A stretch of DNA of 64,000 bases, taken from NCBI GenBank assembly GCA_011037195.1, contig JAAEAF010000684.1, forward strand, positions 1-64,000. The letters are read 5' to 3'. Under the pieces are notes generated by a model, which did not search any database, was not told the DNA's origin, and saw only the letters and a program-made list of their open reading frames with translations. The translations under genes were made by a program, and so were the position numbers. Shown one piece after another: positions 1 to 9,437 of this stretch; positions within the stretch are counted from its first letter, which is position 1; each line of letters starts with the position of its first letter. The stretch is from Triatoma infestans (taxonomy: Eukaryota; Arthropoda; Insecta; Hemiptera; Reduviidae).

Positions 1-149
1 TAATATTTAGCTTGAAACATTTTAAGGACTTTAACAATGTTTTTGAGCCGCGAGATGGCTTCCAAGTCGTGGGCAAACATTTTATAATATCTAGCTAAAG
101 ACTTTAATATTTTTTGATATTCTATACTTTGTGTATTTTTATGTATTTA
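1..149 (+). repeat. Left terminal inverted repeat of the Polinton (cut by window edge)
   Basis: Read in reverse complement, this stretch matches 14,632-14,798 with only a few differences, including the shared blocks tatcaaaaaatattaaagtc, tagctagatattataaaatg and ccatctcgcggctcaaaaac. It may extend beyond the window. Only one unit of the roughly 133-bp repeat that is amplified at the right end is visible here. Confidence 0.85.
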
Positions 150-243
150 ATTCTGTTGTAATAAGGTAGTCATAATAAACCAATTATTTCAAAAAGAAAA
201 CTTGTTTATTTTATGTTTATCTTACAAATCAGTTCTATATAAA

Positions 244-627
244 TTATTTATTATGTTTTGTTTTTATAATTACATCAAGAAAATTACAATGGTAAATTTC
301 ATCCAAGTCTCTAATAATATTATAATATGAGCCGCCGATAAGGCTACATATGCAAGTGTCAGGTCCTACTTTACACTTTGGGTTTGACCAAACACATCCT
401 ATATAATGGAAAGGTATACGCTTGCTTTTTCTAATATATTCTTTAGAATAATTTTCCAATTCTTCCATACGATTGTATATTCTCATGAACTTAACTGCAT
501 CGTCTCCATCTTTTCCTAAGGTAATTTTGGAGAAATCTTGTAGAAATTGATGGTAGAAAGGGTGTGATGTAACATAAGTCCACTCCTCCAATTCTTTTAT
601 ATTGTAACAGCTTGCTAATACAAACAC
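244..627 (-). CDS. Polinton-carried hypothetical protein, 127 residues
   Basis: This is an intact minus-strand reading frame next to the left inverted repeat. The product is acidic to neutral, with several aromatic residues and a cysteine cluster in the second half (CVWSNPKC, then CICS), which might bind a metal. I do not recognise the family. It lies directly downstream of the exonuclease-BIR gene on the same strand with a short gap, so both could share the promoter region near 1,450. It remains open in an element where most longer genes are broken, but its short length makes that weak evidence for selection. Confidence 0.55.
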   Translation of the reverse strand: MFVLASCYNIKELEEWTYVTSHPFYHQFLQDFSKITLGKDGDDAVKFMRIYNRMEELENYSKEYIRKSKRIPFHYIGCVWSNPKCKVGPDTCICSLIGGSYYNIIRDLDEIYHCNFLDVIIKTKHNK

Positions 628-665
628 AACTAATCTCTTGTTGGATGTGTTGCATTAGTTTTGTG

Positions 666-1406
666 TTAAAGTATATATTTCATATAATAACAGTATGGGC
701 TTTCCTTTTTATGCAATGTACAAGGACAATGGGTTACCATATTTAAATCTAATACAAGATTACAATACACACATGCTATTGTATCTTTCTTAATATAAAC
801 AAATCCATTAAAAGCTAACACATCTCTACTAACACAGTTGTAATTATTACATCTAGTAAAAGTATTTAATCTAGCTTGAGAGTTGAAAAGATCTAATTTA
901 AATTTGTTAATGTTTGCCCAAGAGGCCATTCTATACACATATTGAAGTGAACAAATATACTTAGTATTATTATGAAAATTACACTTAAAATGATTTACTG
1001 TGGGCAATGTTTTTATTGGGGGACACCCAAAATCTTGTAAATCATATACAGGTTTATTCAGTTTCTTTTCTAAAAATAAACACTTTTCCAATCCTTTAGA
1101 AAACAAATACGTACAACCTAAAGTGCACCTCTGTAAAATGGGGTCCAACTGTTCGTAATCTAAATTACCATCATCTTGTGCAATTCCATGATGATTGTTC
1201 ATTAACCATCGGTTAGGAGCACTGGATAAGTTGTTAGCATTGTCGGGCAATTTAAACATCCAACATCCCAAGATGCTTAAGTTTGTGTCAGCAATGGCCA
1301 TCTCACGAACAATAAACGTATCATCATCATCAAAACTTTCCCTTTTTTGATATCCCTGCAAGTCAATTATTAGAGGATGCATGATGATGATGGTGGTGGC
1401 ACACAT
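666..1406 (-). CDS. Exonuclease-like domain fused to a BIR (IAP-type) zinc domain
   Basis: The first two thirds (about residues 9-175) resemble a domain seen in hypothetical proteins of insect mobile elements: it starts MHPLIIDLQGY, has FIVREMAI, then WLMNNHHGI, GCPPIKTL and a HFKCNF block. The opening acidic strand recalls a DEDD-type exonuclease, though I cannot assign catalytic residues. The last third has every BIR hallmark: RLNTF (179-183), LAFNGFVYI (197-205), then C212-x2-C215-x16-H232-x6-C239, the exact spacing of the baculoviral IAP repeat. There is no RING after it. BIR proteins can bind caspases or IAP antagonists, so an anti-apoptotic role is conceivable but unproven. The methionine at residue 9 (position 1,382) is the likelier start because the domain begins there. 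The frame is intact. It faces away from the ATPase gene across a divergent TATA-like region. Confidence 0.75.
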   Translation of the reverse strand: MCATTIIIMHPLIIDLQGYQKRESFDDDDTFIVREMAIADTNLSILGCWMFKLPDNANNLSSAPNRWLMNNHHGIAQDDGNLDYEQLDPILQRCTLGCTYLFSKGLEKCLFLEKKLNKPVYDLQDFGCPPIKTLPTVNHFKCNFHNNTKYICSLQYVYRMASWANINKFKLDLFNSQARLNTFTRCNNYNCVSRDVLAFNGFVYIKKDTIACVYCNLVLDLNMVTHCPCTLHKKESPYCYYMKYIL

Positions 1407-1447
1407 ACAGTGTATGAATGTGAACTAAATCCTATTAGTATGTTTCC

Positions 1448-1492
1448 TTGCATTTATATATATACACCCCCTCTAGAAATATGGTTTAGTAC
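1448..1492. promoter_or_regulatory. Divergent promoter-like region with TATA-type run
   Basis: A run tatatatatacaccccc lies between the minus-strand exonuclease-BIR gene and the plus-strand ATPase gene. The same string tatatatatacacc recurs near 8,825-8,838 upstream of the other gene cluster, and ggtttagtacgt occurs both here (about 1,482) and at about 8,244. The shared strings suggest common regulatory sites of the element. This is inferred from sequence alone. Confidence 0.4.
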
Positions 1493-2199
1493 GTGCATGC
1501 GCATGTGATAATGATATTGAAGAAACAGCGTCTAGTTTTACCCGTTCTAGACAATGATACAAACCTGGAAAAAAGAAGTTTATTTAGACATAGTGCACTT
1601 TTCCCCAACATCATTCGTTGTTTAATATGTGGGCCAAGTAATTGTGGCAAAACCAATTTGTTATTAACCTTACTTATTCAAGAGAATGGCTTACGTTATA
1701 AAAATTTATACATTTATAGTAAATCACTAAATCAACCAAAATATGAATATTTAAGTCAAGTGATGAAACATGTTCCCAAAATTGGTTATTATAGATATAG
1801 TGATATGGATAATATAATTAGTCCACAAGATGTTAAACCTAATTCTGTAATACTGTTTGATGATTGTGGTTTAGATAGTCAAAATGTGATTAGTGAATAC
1901 TTCACCAGAGGTAGACATAAAATGTGGATACATTCTACCTAATACAAACCTATGCACACGCCAAGAAACATATGCTGCGCGATAATACAAATGTAATCAC
2001 CGCCTTTAAAATGGATGATTAAAACTTGGAACACATTTATGATGATCATGTTAACGTAGATATGAGTTGGAACAAATTTAGAGAGCTATGCAGTCTGTGT
2101 TGGGATGATAAATATGGGTTTTTAGTGATTGATAAGGATAAACCGTTAAATAATGGAAGATATCGTAAAAGCTTTGACATGTATATTGTGGACATTTAG
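1493..2199 (+). pseudogene. Polinton packaging ATPase (FtsK/HerA, A32-like), broken
   Basis: This P-loop ATPase would drive DNA into the capsid. The Walker A motif GPSNCGKTN is at residues 47-55 and the Walker B motif ILFDDCG at 120-126. Both are intact, as is the strand after Walker B (residues about 128-145). The frame is then lost at about 1,938, where it reads into a stop after MWIHST. The family's C-terminal part continues in another frame: a KKHMLRDN block, an in-frame TAA at 2,023-2,025, then ELCSLCWDDKYGFLVID, ending at 2,199. The two breaks would remove the C-terminal third. The gene is followed within about 20 bases by the next plus-strand gene. Confidence 0.88.
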
Positions 2200-2218
2200 A
2201 TTTCTCCGTAGTCTCAAG

Positions 2219-3044
2219 ATGGAACGCGCAGTAAAAACAACAAGAAATATTGTAAAAGCTGTTAAATCGTTAAAACGCAAATATAAAGCTTTAAAACATC
2301 AAGAACAAGAACAAGAGAGTCTGATTAAAAAACAATTGAAGCCAGTTATAGAACCTTTAGAAGAATAAGTAGACATGCTAGGAAAAAACCTAAAATAGAT
2401 GATGATAAGGATGGTAGCATAATTAAACAAGAAGAAGAAGACGAGGATGGCAGCATAAGTAACAAGAAGAAGAATTAGAAGATGATGAAGAGGAGGAAAA
2501 TTATGAAATGGTAAAATCTTATATAAATTTATAGCAACCAGAACGTGATATACAATATAGTATAAAATTTACTCATTCTGGAGGAAAAATGACAATAGGT
2601 AATAAAGAAATTTCCGTAAATACTAATAATGATTTCATTATTGATAAACATAGATTTAAGGGAACAAAGGGGTTATATGAATTACTGTTTAAAACAAACC
2701 TCAAACATTATAACGATGGCGATTTAAAATCATACAAAGAAATTCTGTTATTATCAAACGCTCATAGAAGACATTATAGTGAAGAGAAACCAATTAATGC
2801 TAATCGAGGGATAAAATATAATTTAATCATATCAAAATTGTTCCCATTCTCAGTAATACCTAGCAAAAAAGGCTATGGATTCATGAAAAATGATGATGTA
2901 GTCTACGAATACTCCAACGATCCTAATGAATTGGTGGACAGATTAAAATTATGTCTAGCCTCGGAACAAAGTGGAAATAATAGTTTAGGAAATGAAATAA
3001 TTTCAATTATAAGTGAGCTGAAGGAAGATGGTTACATCAGTTAA
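2219..3044 (+). pseudogene. DUF8207-like Polinton protein, broken
   Basis: The proposed start at 2,219 opens a lysine- and glutamate-rich helix (MERAVKTTRN onward). The frame shifts near 2,362 into an acidic, low-complexity stretch and shifts again around 2,470-2,530. From 2,589 to 3,044 a 151-residue frame is clean. It contains GTKGLYELLFK, the central ILLLSNAHRR, and NELVDRLKLCLAS followed by NEIISIISELKEDGYI, which match a conserved domain (DUF8207 as I recall it) of hypothetical proteins in insect Polintons. Function is unknown; the position between ATPase and integrase is typical for the group. The joined architecture is inferred from family resemblance. Confidence 0.6.
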
Positions 3045-3074
3045 GTGGAACAGTGCAAATGGGCAACAGAGGAC

Positions 3075-3444
3075 ATGTCCATCGATAAATTTGGAAGATC
3101 TTCAGAAATACATCATCATCAAGATTTGTATGAAATTTATAATATTGACAATGATATACGTATATGTAGACTTCAAACATAAAACAATAACAGGAGTTAA
3201 TACGCCTCAAAAAGGATTAGACGTTGTGAATAAAGAATATTTGGAAAAGTTTATTCTTAAAGAAGATATCGTCACTAAATCATATCTTCAAGAATACATC
3301 AACGATTATGACAGTAAAAGAGTGGAAAATGAAAGGAACCTTTTGCATCAGATATTTGCTACGATTAGAAATAGAATAAGTGAATGGCCTGAACATATGA
3401 ATGTGACAATACAAATGCTTAGAGACCTTCTTCAGTATCCATGA
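3075..3444 (+). pseudogene. Polinton hypothetical protein with fibre-like repeat motif, broken
   Basis: A start at 3,075 (MSIDKFGRSSE) matches the usual opening of this family in insect Polintons. That frame closes near 3,180, and a second frame carries the rest from about 3,160 to 3,444. The second part contains ITGVNTPQKGLDVVNKEYL, a motif that resembles the N-terminal attachment repeats of phage tail fibres, followed by a helical stretch (EDIVTKSYLQEYIND and NLLHQIFATIRNRI). A structural virion role is conceivable but not shown. The stop precedes the integrase start by only 4 bases. Confidence 0.5.
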
Positions 3445-3448
3445 AAAC

Positions 3449-4371
3449 ATGTCTACGAAAAAAAAGGAAATAGTTGATGAGTTAATGGCACCTGCTAGAA
3501 TTCGATTTAAAAGGAGAAAAACTGTACTAAAAGGAATTGATGACTTATGGCAAATCGATTTACTACATGTTAAGCAGTATGCAAAGTATAATAAAAACAA
3601 TACTTTCATTTTAACTGTAATTGATTGTTTTTCCAAATATGCTTGGGCTGTACCAGTGAAGACAAAACATGCTAATGATGTTACCAATGCTATGAACAAG
3701 ATATTCCAACAATCTGGAAGAGTGCCTAAAAATATTCAATCCGATCGGGGTTTAGAATTTTAAAATTCCAAATTTCAACAGCTTATGAAAAAACATAACA
3801 TAAATCATTATAGTACTTATTCATCGATAAAAGCATCAATAGTGGAACGATTCAATAGATCATTACTTGGTAGAATTTATAAACAGTTTCATTACAAGGT
3901 TCGTATAAATATTTAAATATATTACCATCAATTGTCGATGAATACAATAATACAATTCACTCTGCAATTAAAATGAAACCAGTTGAAGTTAATAAAGGAA
4001 ATGAAAAAAGTATATTGAAAAATATTTTATTAAAACAAACGAGCAGCAGCAGCAAGAAAGCTCTAAATGTTGGCACAGCTGTTAGGATATCGAAGATTAA
4101 AAATGTATTTGCCAAAGGTTATACGGCTAATTGGTCTACGGAAATTTTTTACATTTATACTGTGCAAAATACAGAACCAACTACTTACACTTTACAAGAT
4201 GAAAATAACCAAATTATTCAAGGTAAATGGTATCGTGAAGAATTATCTCCTGTCAAACATGATAAAGTCTATTTAATTGAAAAAATACTGCAAAGAAAAC
4301 ATGATAAAGTGTTGGTAAAGTATTTAGGAATGAACAGTAAAGGATGGATCAAAAAACAAGACTTGGTATAG
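3449..4371 (+). pseudogene. Polinton retroviral-type integrase (rve), broken
   Basis: The integrase would join the element's ends to target DNA. The catalytic triad can be followed: D37 in WQIDLL, D99 in QSDRGLEF, and E in VERFNRS about 34 residues later, the spacing expected for a DDE integrase. An in-frame TAA at 3,761-3,763 lies between the second Asp and the Glu. A single-base shift near 3,893-3,898 moves the C-terminal part into the frame that ends at 4,371. That C-terminal part (GTAVRISKIKNVFAKGY, then TYTLQDEN and WYREEL) looks like the SH3/chromo-like DNA-binding tail. The identification is strong; the copy is inactive as written. Confidence 0.9.
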
Positions 4372-4385
4372 TGAAAAAAAAACAT

Positions 4386-4926
4386 TTAGTGTTGTATTTC
4401 ATGTAATACATTACTATGTTTGTTAATATCTATATCAACACAATTATCATTTTCAGTATTATGTACTTCATCTGTAAAATACATAGTATTTTCCAATGTT
4501 ATTATTAACATTAAGTTATGTAAATAATTGTTAATTATCCAAGCATTATGTATAATTGACATTATTTGGTTTTTATTTAAATATATTTCTTTAATTATCA
4601 CATCTAGTGTTGTTGTTGTTATTGTTTCCTTAAGTGTTAACACTTTTTTTTTTATGCGTAAGATACATGGAGAGGGTGCTGTCTTCCATAAGCATCGTCA
4701 CATCTGCATTTATATTTTTCGTCCTCCCAAAATATGAAACGATCTCACCAAATTGCTGCTGTAGATGATGCCAATGAACGAGTGTTAAATTGATTCCAAT
4801 ACGTCTCTTTACTATTTGCACCACAACGTTATAATTATCACCATTATGTTATGTTAGCCCCACTAACAGTTTGAAACTTCTTTTAAACTGTAAAAGAGAT
4901 GTGGAATAATGAAGAGCGTCACTCAT
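4386..4926 (-). pseudogene. Minus-strand Polinton hypothetical protein, broken
   Basis: A minus-strand frame starts with MSDALHYSTSLLQFKRSF at 4,926, meets a TAA near 4,850, continues in the same frame through NLTLVHWHHLQQQFGEIVSYF, and then loses frame in an A-run (plus-strand T-run) at about 4,645-4,655. The remaining sequence to 4,386 reads in another frame (ETITTTTLDVIIKEIYLN). I do not recognise a fold. It is the only minus-strand gene in the middle of the element, converging on the integrase, with which it nearly abuts tail to tail. Confidence 0.45.
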
Positions 4927-5011
4927 GTTTATTGTATAATGTTTTCAATCAGACTGATTAAAAAAATGATTTGGTGATCAACTAGTTCAGTAAGATACCG
5001 CCAGTGGCGGA

Positions 5012-5828
5012 GTGAGGGATGGTTGGTCCAAATTCAATCTACAATTAGATGATGAAATGCTGACAAGTGTTAGTATGGCTAGAGTAGTTGGAAGAGGTGT
5101 TATCGACTCTGCAATCAATAAACTTCCTTTTGAATTACATCTCCCTGGTTATAGATTTTGCGGCCCTGGAACTAAATTACAACAAAGAATAAATCAAAGT
5201 GGTATAAATCCATTAGATGATGATTGTAAAGCTCATGATATTGCATATTCACAACATAAAAATTTAGAAGCAAGACATAAAGCCGATCAAATATTGGAAC
5301 AAGAAGCTTGGAAAAGACTCCTAGCTAAAGATTCTTCGCTCGCAGAGAAAACCAGTGCATTGTTGGTGGGAAATATAATGAAAGCTAAAGTTAAATATGG
5401 AGCTGGCAAAAAGCGACATCGTCCTTCATTTAATCAATTATTAAAAGCAGCAGCAGTTGGAAAAAAGAATAATAGCGGTGATGTGTTGAAATCGGTTAAA
5501 TGTGCTTTGAAAAAAGCTAAAGATTACCTAAAAACAAAACCAAATAATATTAAAGCACCAAAAGTTATTCCATTGAGGAAGAAACCATGGGTAGGAGGCG
5601 TACTACCGCTAATTCCAATACTTGCAGCCTGTCGGCGTTAGGTTCATTGGCTGGAGGTGCAGCAACCATAGTGAGAACAGTAAAAGACATAGATCAAGCG
5701 AAAAAAATTCTTCAAGACAAAAAAGACACAATATGGTTATGGAAGGACAGAAGGTTGGGCAAGGACTCTACCTGAAACCGTATGGAAAAGGTTTAGGCCT
5801 TTATCTAAAACCTTACAACAGAAATTAA
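5012..5828 (+). pseudogene. PLA2-like domain protein of Polintons, broken near its end
   Basis: Residues about 43-85 match the parvovirus-VP1-type phospholipase A2 domain: LPGYRFCGPGTKLQQR supplies the calcium loop and DDDCKAHDIAYS the His-Asp catalytic pair. This domain is thought to help virus-like particles breach membranes. A basic region (KKRHRPSFNQ and following) and a hydrophobic glycine/alanine-rich segment follow. The frame breaks at about 5,638 and again near 5,745. The last segment reads GQGLYLKPYGKGLGLYLKPY, the usual C-terminal signature of the family. The first 209 residues are clean. It precedes the protease gene with the ends overlapping or abutting. Confidence 0.8.
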
Positions 5829-6196
5829 ATCTACCCAATCGTGCACTTACAAATTATGATATAACTAAGGTTGTCAAAAAATATTTACCACATTTCCGAG
5901 GCGTATTCATGAGAGATAATCTACCATCACGTCCTAGGACTCAAGAACAAGGTATAATCAATTTGGATTCTTCAAAGAATACTGGTACACATTGGACAGC
6001 ATATTCTAAAAAGGGAAATAAAGTGTTCTATTTTGATATTTTTGGTAATTTAAAACCGCCTAAAGAATTGTTAAAGTATTTAAAACAGTGTGACATCTAT
6101 TATAATAGAGAACGCTATCAAAAGCGAAACCCTTGGAACTGTGGACATTTATCTTTACAGTTTTTGATGAGAGAGCAAGCGGCAAACAATGTCTAG
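5826..6196 (+). CDS. Adenain-like cysteine protease of the Polinton (start codon not found)
   Basis: This is the maturation protease family shared with adenoviruses. The catalytic His is in GTHWTAY (codon 5,990-5,992), the acidic residue in YFDIFG, and the Cys in NCGHLSLQFL (codon 6,140-6,142). The frame is open far upstream, and family resemblance starts at LPNRALTNYD (about 5,830), where no ATG is present. The first ATG is at 5,909 (MRDNLPSRP), which would remove the N-terminal helix, so the original start has probably mutated. The stop is at 6,194-6,196. The catalytic core is unbroken, unlike most neighbours. Confidence 0.82.
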
Positions 6197-6229
6197 CTAT
6201 TCTTTCTTCTATCTGGTGTTGATTCTGTA

Positions 6230-6857
6230 TTGCATGCATCCATATTTCCACAATTGGAATTGGCTGCAAATAGAAATTATAGTGTTGGACTATTACGATT
6301 AGAAACGTACAATTCAATACCAAATGTGGAGGCTGGAGTGAACAATAAATTCCATTTCAATTTCAATAATAAATCATATGTAATAGAAATACCAACTGGT
6401 ACGTATGAAATGGTGCTATTGAAAGATATCTTAGATCGCTGTTGTCGAACAAAAATAAGTCGCTTGTGTTGCATTTAACGCCAAATCACAATACGTTAAG
6501 GACTTTGCTTAAAACAACATTTGAAGTGGATTTTTCACAACCCCACAGTATTGGGCCACTATTGGGGTTCAATAAAGTGATTTTACCACCGAACAAAACA
6601 CACATCTCCAACAATGTTGAGTGTAACATTGTAAGTGGATCATATAATAATGGAAACCCAAGTCACAGTTTACACACATTTTCACCATTAGTGGCAGCAG
6701 TTATAAAATAGTGGAAACTCCATCACCAGTTATTTACCTACCCATTAATACAAATTATATCGACAATATCAGTGTAAGATTGGTAGATCAAGCCGGACGT
6801 TTGATATCCTTCAGAAAGGAAAGAATTACAATTTGTCTACATATAAAGGAAGGATAA
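6230..6857 (+). pseudogene. Polinton minor capsid (single jelly-roll, penton-like) protein, broken
   Basis: The conserved blocks run in order across three frames: LRLETYNSIPNV, VIEIPTGTYEM, HSIGPLLGFNKVILPP, VECNIVSGSYNNG and LVDQAGRLISFRKERI, ending at 6,857. This is the typical insect Polinton minor capsid order. Frame is lost at about 6,440 (after LLKDILDR) and again at about 6,705 (after AAVIK). The start at 6,230 is the first ATG before recognisable homology, and an upstream start is possible. The gene sits between protease and major capsid, as usual in Polintons, and its stop overlaps the next ATG (TAATG at 6,855-6,859). Confidence 0.82.
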
Positions 6858-7060
6858 TGGGTGTTGATTTTAACAACATTTTTTCTTCTTCTTCTTTGGG
6901 CAATAATTTTATACTTAAAGCAAAACAAGGAAAAAGTAACATCAGTGCTAAAGCAGAAAGTGAACAACAACGACGTCGACCTTTATCAATAAGCAACGTC
7001 AAGTTTTTAAAATCAATAGGATACAAAGTGCACAGATATGGATCACATATTAAACATTAA
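6857..7060 (+). CDS. Small basic Polinton protein, 67 residues
   Basis: The frame starts at the ATG that overlaps the minor capsid stop and runs intact to 7,060, overlapping the major capsid start by 23 bases. The product is serine-rich at first (FSSSSLG) and ends in a basic tail (RRRPLSISNVKFLKSIGYKV). Short basic proteins of this kind, with a FLKSIG-like tail, occur at the same place in other insect Polintons; their role is unknown. Confidence 0.55.
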   Translation: MGVDFNNIFSSSSLGNNFILKAKQGKSNISAKAESEQQRRRPLSISNVKFLKSIGYKVHRYGSHIKH

Positions 7061-8241
7061 TCAAGAGGTTACTTTCAACGACAATATTGAAAGCTATGAA
7101 TATCATTCGTACACGCCATTTAACTCATCAGGCCTTTCAAATAATGATGAAATTCGCATCACCATGTTCCAAACTGATGTGTACACTTTACCAAGTGAAA
7201 GTTATCTGTTCATCGAAGGCAAGTTGGAGAAAGGCGAAGCTGAAAATGCTACTTATGCCAAACTAATAAACAATGCTTTTGCATTTCTATTTGATGAAAT
7301 TAGATTTGAAATCAATTCAGTGGAAGTTGATAGTGTTAGAAATGTTGGTATTGCTAGCACATTGAAAATATATGCATGCTTTTTCCCCTCTCAAATTAGA
7401 GCTTTGGAAAATGCTGGAATTGTTGACCCAAATGAGGCTAACACATCAACTATAGTTAATGCAGACCAGCGTTTCAACGTTTGTCTACCACTTAGATATC
7501 TATTAAATTTCTTTGAAGATTATAAGAAAATATTGGTAAATGTGAAACAAGAATTAATATTAAAAAGATCCAGAAGTGATTTGGATGCTCTTGTTGGTGA
7601 TGCAGTGACGGCTAAAGATTGTACTATTACATTGGAGAAAGTTGTTTGGAATATTCCACATATTAAGCTATCAGACCAGGCGAAACAACATATTTATAAG
7701 ATTATCGAGAGTGGTAAGCCGATACCGCTAGCTTTTAGATCCTTAGAATTACATGAATATCCGAATTTACCTAAAACTAATAAAAATCACTTGGCATGTG
7801 AAAACATCAAATCAATTAAACAAACCAAGATATGTGATTTTAGCCTTTCAAACCGACAGAAAAGATAATATGGCACAGAACAAATCTATTTTTGATCCTG
7901 CTGATCTACGAAACGTTAAGCTTTATTTAAATGATTACAAGTATCCGTACAACGATATGCATTTGAATTTCGAAGAGGGTAAAATTTCACCATTATTTGA
8001 AGAATATGTTAGATTTCGTCAAGAATACTATGGAATGACAAGAATCGAGTCGTTATTTGACAGAAAAGAATTTGCTCAAACACCCTTTGTGGTAATTAAT
8101 TGTGCAAGACAGCCGGATAGGTTAAATACATCTGTAGTTGACATTCACATTCACATTGAAACTAATAGACCAATTCCACAAAAAACAAATGCTTTTTGTT
8201 TAATAATTCATGATACGCTTATGGAATATACACACCATTGA
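7038..8241 (+). pseudogene. Polinton major capsid protein (double jelly-roll), one frameshift
   Basis: This is the hexon-like shell protein. The N-terminal part (7,038 to about 7,790) has NDEIRITMFQTDVYTLPS, LFDEIRFEINSVEVDSVR and the KKILVNVKQELILKRS block. After a one-base shift at about 7,790 the second part continues to 8,241 with RYVILAFQTDRKDNMAQ, KLYLNDYKYPYNDM and AFCLIIHDTLMEY, all characteristic of the family. Only this one break separates it from an intact gene of about 400 residues. The stop is followed by a long AT-rich spacer. Confidence 0.88.
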
Positions 8242-8890
8242 ATGGTTTAGTACGTAGATATTAGTAAAATGTATTTAAAATAGCTAGAACGTAATATTAT
8301 TATAATTGGTTTTTTGCTATATTAAAATATTTTATAAATTATGAGAAATGTATAAATTATAATTGGGTTTTTTTAAAATATTATTTTATCATAATATGTT
8401 ATTTTTATAAGATATAATAAATTATCGTTCTAAAATGAGTTGTTTTTTTTGAACCCCAAGACCGGATATTCTTATTGCGTTAGTACGACTAACTCTATCT
8501 TATTATGTGTTAAAATTATGTCAATAAATTTTTTAATCTTATTTTTAAAATAAAAAATTATTATTATTATTATTATTATAGAAATGTGCGTACTACTAAT
8601 GGTGTTAAAATTATATCAAATAAATTCATAATCTTATTTTTTTAAATATAAAAGTATTATGATTAATCAGCCGACAAAGGCGGTATATAGAAACATACCT
8701 TATCGCAACAGTATAATATGATTCACCGACTTTATTATTTTATATTTTATCTACACACAGGATGTACTCAGCTTCGCCGCCTTTTATCTTATTATGTGTC
8801 AATACAATTTTTAATCTTTTTATATATATATATACACCAGATGTTTATTACTCAGCTTTGTATTTCTAACAAGTGTGGGGCCTCATATAA
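8242..8890. other. AT-rich spacer after the capsid genes
   Basis: No supportable gene is seen. It holds a TTA microsatellite (about 8,550-8,580), several long A/T runs and a tatatatatatacacc string near 8,823 that also occurs upstream of the ATPase gene. Confidence 0.6.
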
Positions 8891-8954
8891 CAGTATAAAT
8901 AGTGCAGTAATGTACATTACATCTTCAGCTTTATTCGTCTTCACAACACTCAGG
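8891..8954 (+). promoter_or_regulatory. TATA-box promoter and short first exon for the small gene at 9,438
   Basis: A canonical TATAAATA (about 8,893-8,900) is followed about 30-40 bases later by a pyrimidine-rich start-like region. About 55 bases further is a strong splice donor (CAGG|GTAAGT, donor at 8,955). A matching acceptor, atatttcag at 9,421-9,429, lies 8 bases before the ATG at 9,438. I infer a 5' UTR intron of about 475 bases; no transcript evidence is available. Confidence 0.5.
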
Positions 8955-8975
8955 GTAAGTTTAATTTCTATTTTT

Positions 8976-9165
8976 TCAAATCCAATTAAGTCCTATCTCT
9001 AGGAGGAGACCCTCTGATTCTCTTCGGAGCTCAGAGGAACCGACTAGTTAGCTATTCTTCTCAAATCCAATTAAGTCCTCGCACCATGTCTATGTGTAAG
9101 TGGCTAGAAGGGGACCCTCTGATTCTCTTCGGAGCTCAGAGGAACCGACTAGTTCGCTATCCAGA
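8976..9165 (+). repeat. Imperfect tandem duplication, units of about 85-105 bp
   Basis: Two units start with tcaaatccaattaagtcct (8,976 and 9,061) and both contain a block from gaccctctgattctcttcgg through accgactagtt. The block includes the inverted pair cctctga/tcagagg and could form a hairpin. The composition is richer in G+C than the surroundings, suggesting an inserted sequence of unknown origin that extends to about 9,300. It lies inside the inferred 5' UTR intron. Confidence 0.6.
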
Positions 9166-9303
9166 TGCGGATGTTCTGACGAACGTGTGTAAGCTAGGGC
9201 GCTCGGCAAAGTTCCAATAGGCCCCGATAAAACGCTGCACAAGTAGGCTAAGTTCATCCCGAATCCGCTTTGCGGTCGCTGGATGCGGTACAATCAGGCA
9301 GGT

Positions 9304-9400
9304 GCATAGGATGATGGATTTGTTTTTTGTTTTTACATGGGCATAGGATGATGGATTTTTTTTTGTTTTTACATGGGCATAGGATGATGGATTTTACATG
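9304..9400 (+). repeat. Tandem repeat, about 36 bp period, three copies
   Basis: The string gcataggatgatggattt starts at 9,304, 9,341 and 9,377, each followed by a T-rich run and ttttacatg. It lies just before the acceptor of the inferred 5' UTR intron. Confidence 0.8.
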
Positions 9401-9437
9401 TAAAAACTATAAGTATAACTATATTTCAGCTAAAATA

